Assembly (NCBI RefSeq): GCF_030767025.1
Contig: NZ_JASITE010000003.1
Coordinates: forward strand, 186,001 to 250,000
Direction: 5' to 3'
Source: Nocardia sp. CC227C
Lineage (GTDB): Bacteria > Actinomycetota > Actinomycetes > Mycobacteriales > Mycobacteriaceae
DNA: 64,000 nt
This document shows, piece by piece, positions 55,001-61,000 of the stretch; within the stretch, counting starts at the first letter, position 1, and each line of letters begins with the position of its first letter. Below the pieces are notes generated by a model. It had not been told where the DNA came from and did not search any database. It saw nothing but the letters and a program-made list of their open reading frames with translations. A program made the position numbers and the translations under genes.

Positions 55001-58000
55001 CTTCGATGCGGGAATCACCACAGCCGCCGCAGGTCACGGCGCACCGTGGCGGGCGTGCGCTGTGGGCAGAGAACACCCTCGGAGCCTTCGACAACGCCAT
55101 GCGGCTCGGCGTCGACTCCATCGAACTCGATGTGGGCATGACCCGCGACGGTGTGCCGGTCATCCACCACGATCAGAAGATCGACGGCGGTACCGCCCGC
55201 GATACCGGCCCGGTGCGGCCGAACGACCGTGATCACCCGTACGTCGGCAAGCGGATCAGCGAGCTGGACTTCGACCAGATCCGAACCCTGGATACCGGTG
55301 TGGCACACGAGGGGTTCACGGCTACGCAGGATCCGTTGCGCGGCAGTCGGATTCCGAGCCTCGAGGAGGCGGCACGACTGGCAGTCGGGCGTGGCATCAC
55401 CCTCGATGTGGAGATCAAGATAGACCCGTCGTGGAGTGACGCCCGGGTCCGGCAGCTGGTGCTGGCGACCGCCGAGATCATGTCTCAGCACGGGGTCCCG
55501 TATCGGGTGCGCAGTTTCGACTGGCGTGCACTGGCGGAGGCGGCGGCACTGCCCGACGGCCTGACACCTCCGTTGGACCGGGTCGCCCTGATCAGCCCGC
55601 GCACCGCGACACCCGCGTGGATGAACGGACTGGACGGGGGTGTTTCGCTGCTGGAGCGGGCGCGCGGGATGGTAGCTCAGCGACTGCGCCGACCGCATCC
55701 TTTCGGCGGTGACATCCCGGCCGCGGCGCGCGCAGCCGGTGCCACGCTGGTGTCCCCGGACACCAGCATGGTGACCGCGGAGTTCATGCGCCAGGCCGGT
55801 GATCTGCCTGTCTCGGTCTGGACCGTGAACAGCCGCGCCGATATGGCTCGGCTCGTGGATCTCGGTGTGGCCGAGCTGATTACCGACCGTCCCGATCTGC
55901 TGCGCGCAGTTCTCGCCGATCGTGGCCTGGTGCTGCCACCCCCGGCCGAGCCGAACAACGACTGTGCGCCCTGGGCGCTGGCGCAGGTGCGGGCGCTCAC
56001 CGGCAGTTCCACCATCACGGTTCCAGAGGGGGTTGGGCCGAGTGGCTTGTCCGCGAGCCAGCTGGCCGAGCACGCCGGTGGCGCCCTCCGTCCGGCGGAC
56101 GATCATCGCGCCGTCGCCGACCGGCTGTCGGCACTCGGCGATGGGGCGCAGGCCATCGTCGTCGACGAATACCACGGGGGCGCGGATCGACACGGTGTCG
56201 GCGCGCACGCGTACGTGCTGTCCAACGAGAACGGCCGGATCGTGGTCCGCGATCTACTGTCGGCCCAACCGCACGGTTTCCCACCTCGTACGCACCGCGA
56301 TATCCGGGGCACCTGGGCCGTCTTCTTCGACCGCAGCGGTATCGCGGTCGATCCGAGGGACCCGGAACTCGTCGCTGCCGGCCGGCGCGATGAACCCGCA
56401 CCCCGCACGCGAATCGGTGCGACCGACCCGGGCGACGGGCGGGTAGAGCCGAATGAGTCCGCGACGCACAACCGTTCGGATGAACCGGTGCGGGACGTGC
56501 TGGAGAAGGGCGAACCCGTGCGGGTGGAGCTGCTGGCCAGCGGCCCCAGTGAGCACGGAAATTCCGTCTACCGAGTCGAATTCGCCGACGGCAGCGCCTA
56601 TGTGTACAAACCCTTGTCGGGGCAGACCCGCGGCGCGATCCCGATTCCGGAATCCGGTCCGGCGATCCGCGAGGCCGCCTTCTACCGGATGGATCAGCTG
56701 TTCGGCTTCGGTCTGGTGCCGCCAACCATCCTGTGGGAAGGCCCCCGCGGGCTCGGCTCGCTCATGGCATTCGTCGCCGATACCCGCCCGCGTCGCCTCG
56801 TCGACGAATATTCCCTGCCCGACCAGCACATGGTGGCCGTGCTGGACTACGTCGGCGCGAACTACGACCGCAATGGATTCAACTACCTCACCGACGCGAA
56901 CGGCCGAGTCGTACCCATCGACAACGAGGCCGCTTTCCTCGTCGGCGCGGGCAAGCCGGGTATCCGTTCGGGATTCGTGGCGAAGCATCGCGACCGCGCG
57001 CTCGACCCCGATGTGCTGGCCAGCGTGCGCGCGGTCGACCACACCCGGTTGGAAGAGATCCTGACCGAATTCGGCGTCGAACCGGAGGCGGTCGCCGGCG
57101 CGGTCGACCGGCTGCGGGAGATCCAGTCCGAAGGCAGGATCACCGCATCGATGTGGCCGGGGCGGATCTCGGATGTCCCGCCCGCGATCGAAACCCCCGC
57201 GCCCGCCGAGACGGCGGCTGCCACCTCATCACAGCCGACGATCGGCGAACCCGGTGGTGCACGGCCCGCCGATCCCGGCGACACCGATCCGCGAGTACCG
57301 GACGGGCGGAAGCCGAAGGGCTGGCGGCGGCTGCTCGGCAGATTGGTGCGCGGCAACGCTGCCGACGGCATCGCCGCGCCGCCGCCCGCCGACGGATCGG
57401 CGCCACGGCAGCGCGCCGACGCCGCGCCGTGGCAGGCCGACGAGGACGCCATGGCGGCCCGAGGGCCGGTGGTCGACGAACTGCCACTCAGTCCGCACCT
57501 GCACGTTCACGAGGCGTTCCGGGTGGAATTCGCCGACGGCAGCGTCTGGGTGTACAAGCCTGGAGCGGGTGAGGACCGGGTTCGTCTCGTGGTCCCCGAA
57601 TCCGGGCTGGCGGCCCGCGAGATCTTCGTCTACCGCCTCGATCGGCTGTTGCGGTTCGGACTGGTGCCCCCAACCATCCCATACCAGGGCAGTCACGGGC
57701 CGGGTTCGCTCATGCGATTCGAACCTCGTACCAGCCCCGGACGACTGCCGGGCGAGTACTCGGCCGAGCAGCGCGCCATGATGGCCGCACTGGACTACAT
57801 CTCGGGTGCCAGCGACCGCAATCGCAGCAACTACCTCACCTCCGAGTCCGGTGACGTCGTCCCGATCGACCACGGACAGACGGCTCCCGTCGACGGCGAC
57901 TCCTTCCACCAGCCGTCCGAATTCCTGCCCGCCGGCGCGGGTACCCTCGACCGCCACGGCATGACGTCGGAATTCGTGCTCTCCGAGCTGAATCAGCGGC

Positions 58001-61000
58001 TGCCGCGTTCGGTGCTGGCCCGCGTACGCGCGCTGGATCCGGCGGACCTCGCGGCCATGATGCGTGACCTCGGTCTGGAACCGGCGGCGGTCGACGGTGC
58101 GCTGGCCCGGCTGGAGGAGATCAAACGCAACGGCAGGATCACGGGGGAGAGCTGGCTCGATCTGGACCGCTCCGATCCGGAGCACGGCCTGCTGGTTCCG
58201 CGTGGGGCCGGAGCCGGGGTCGTTCGGATCGATACCGAACCGGTGACCTTCAACACCTGTGCGTGGCGCGCCCTGCATCGGCTGTTCGATCGCTTCCGGC
58301 ACGAAGCGATCGACCCGCCCGACGCTCCTCCCGGTCCGGCCGGAATGAGCGCGGGCGATCTGGAGAACGCCGCGGGCGGGCGACTCCAGAAGTTCGGCTC
58401 GCACAACGATTACGAGACCCTGCTCAACGAACTGGGCGAGGGTGCGGCGGTGCTGGTGGTGGACCATCTGGTCGGCCCCGTCGACGCCCACGGTGTCGGC
58501 GCGCACGCGTACTTGATCACGAACGACGCCGACGGTCTCCGGGTCTACGACCCGGAGACCGGCCGGATCGAGCCGTTCCGTAGCTGGGGTCCCACCCGCG
58601 ATACCCAGGGCACGTACGCGGTCGTGTACCACCCGGACGGCACCCCGGTTCGGCCCGTCGACGAGCACGCGCCCGCCTCCGATCGGATCGATGTCGGAAT
58701 CGGCGCGACGGACCCCGGACGGCCCGCCGCGGGGAGGCCGCTGCCCGTCGAGGTGTCCGCCTTCATCGAACAACTGCGTGGATTCAACTGTGAGGCAGCC
58801 GCACTCGGAGCAGTCGCGGCGAATGTGTACCGGGCCGAACCGCGCCCGACCGCTGACATCGATCTGGTGATTCGCGCACTCGGTGACGTACCTGAACGAC
58901 TTTCCGCCGCGGGTTTCCGCGTCACGACCGTCCGTGATGACGAGGGCGACATCTACCTGATCCGACTACATGGAAACGGACTGGCGGCGGATATCTTCGT
59001 GGCCAACACCCCGGTTCAGCACGCCGCCTTGGACCGTGCCGCCGACGGCGTGATCTCGATCGAGGACGTCATCATATTCAAGCTGCTGGCCGGACGCCCG
59101 AAGGACCGCGACGATATCGCTGCGGTGCTGGCGGCGGGACATGTCCTGGACACGAACTACATTCAGCGGGTCGCCGCCGAATGGGAACTCACCCACGCTT
59201 GGACCAGCGCGGCCGATACGGCCGGGGTGCAGTCGGGCGGCCCGGTGCGCCGGGTGGAGATTCCGATCACGCAGGGCGACATCACGGCCACCGCCGACTC
59301 CCGCCGGGCGATCCAGGATCTCATGGCTGACTGGTCCGATGTGGATCAGCGCGACGCCGCGGAGCTGCTGACCTCCGAGCTCGTCGGCAATGTGCCCCGC
59401 CATGCCGGGACCGACGGCCGTTTCGTCGTGAGCGTCGTCGGCGAAACCGGACATCGGGTGCTGCGGGTGGAGGTGTCCGACGAGAGTCCGACCGTACCCG
59501 CCCGGCGTGAGGCCGACCTGGACGACGATTCCGGGCGCGGCATGCAGTTCCTGGATCTGATGTCCCATGCCCACGGGGTGGATGTGCATCCGGGATCGGA
59601 ATTCGCCAAGACGATCTGGTTCGAACTCCACGAATCACCCTCAGGCGGTGAGGATTCGGATGCCTCGACACCGGAAGTGGGACCCGATGCCGACGACGGC
59701 GGGAGCGCCGATCGCATGCCGTGGCGCATGAGTCCGGAGGAAACGGCGGCCCTCGGCGATATCGTGGACGAACAACCGCTGGACGACCTGGGGAATCTCT
59801 TCCGCGTCGAGTTCGCCGACGGCACGGTGCGGGTGTACCGCACCGAACTCGATTCGGAAGAGATGGCGGAGTATCGAATTCCGGCCTCCGGACTCGCTGC
59901 CCGCGAGGCAGCCACCTGGGTGCTCGACCACATGCTGGAAGCCGGTCTGGTACCGCGGGTCCGGTTGTGGCAGGGCGGGCACGGCCCAGGCTCGCTGACC
60001 GATTTCGTCCCGCATCGACCCGGTCTGCCGATCGAGGAGTACCCGACCGTGCAGCGGCAGCTCGCCGCCGTGCTGGACTACGTCACCGGACACATCGATC
60101 GGAACGCGTCGAACTGGGCGACGCTGCCGTCGGAGCCGGACGACCCCGCGGCACCGAGGCGACTGGTGTTGTTCGACAACACCGACGTGCTTCCGGAAGG
60201 ACCGGAATCGTTCACGTTCACCGACGAGGTGGACGGCTCGCTCATCGGTCGCATCCGATCGCCGTTCGTACTCGCGACGCTGAACGAGTCGCTGGACCCC
60301 TCTGTTCTGGAACATGTCTCGGTATTGGATACCAGAATGCTGCGGGCGCACCTGCGGGAACTCGGCATCGAACCCGACGCCATCGAGGGCATGCTCGCCC
60401 GGTTGGACGAGATCCGGGCGGCGGGACGCATCACCGGGCACGCGTGGCCTGGGCTCGGCCTCCCGGATCCCGAACGTCTCGGCACCGTCGAACCCGGCGA
60501 ACCCGGCACAGTCGGAGCCCTGCTCCCGGAAGCCGAGATCCACACCGCCGAGATCGTCGGCCAGGAACGCGGCGCCTATCTGCTGGCGGAGGAACGTGCG
60601 GCGCTGATCGATGACCAGACCTCGGCCAAGCGTCGGATCGAGGTCACGCAGGCGCGCACGGCGGTACGGCGGGCGCTGGCAGCCCTCGGGCATCCGGACT
60701 TCCCGGTGCTCAAAGGTCCCAAGCGAGAACCGGTGTGGCCCGACGGCGTGGTCGGCAGCATCACCCACAAAGACGGCTACTATGTCGCGGCGGTGGCCGA
60801 CGCCCAAGATGTGCGGTCGATCGGCATCGACGCCGAAGACCATGAAGCGATGCCGGAAGCCGCGCTGTCGATGGCGACCCTCCCCGAGGAGATGGCGTGG
60901 CTCCAGGAGGTCGGCGAACACGGTGGAGTGCACTGGGACCGGGTGCTCTTCAGCGCCAAGGAAAGTGTCTACAAGGCGTGGTACCCGCTCACCGGACGTG

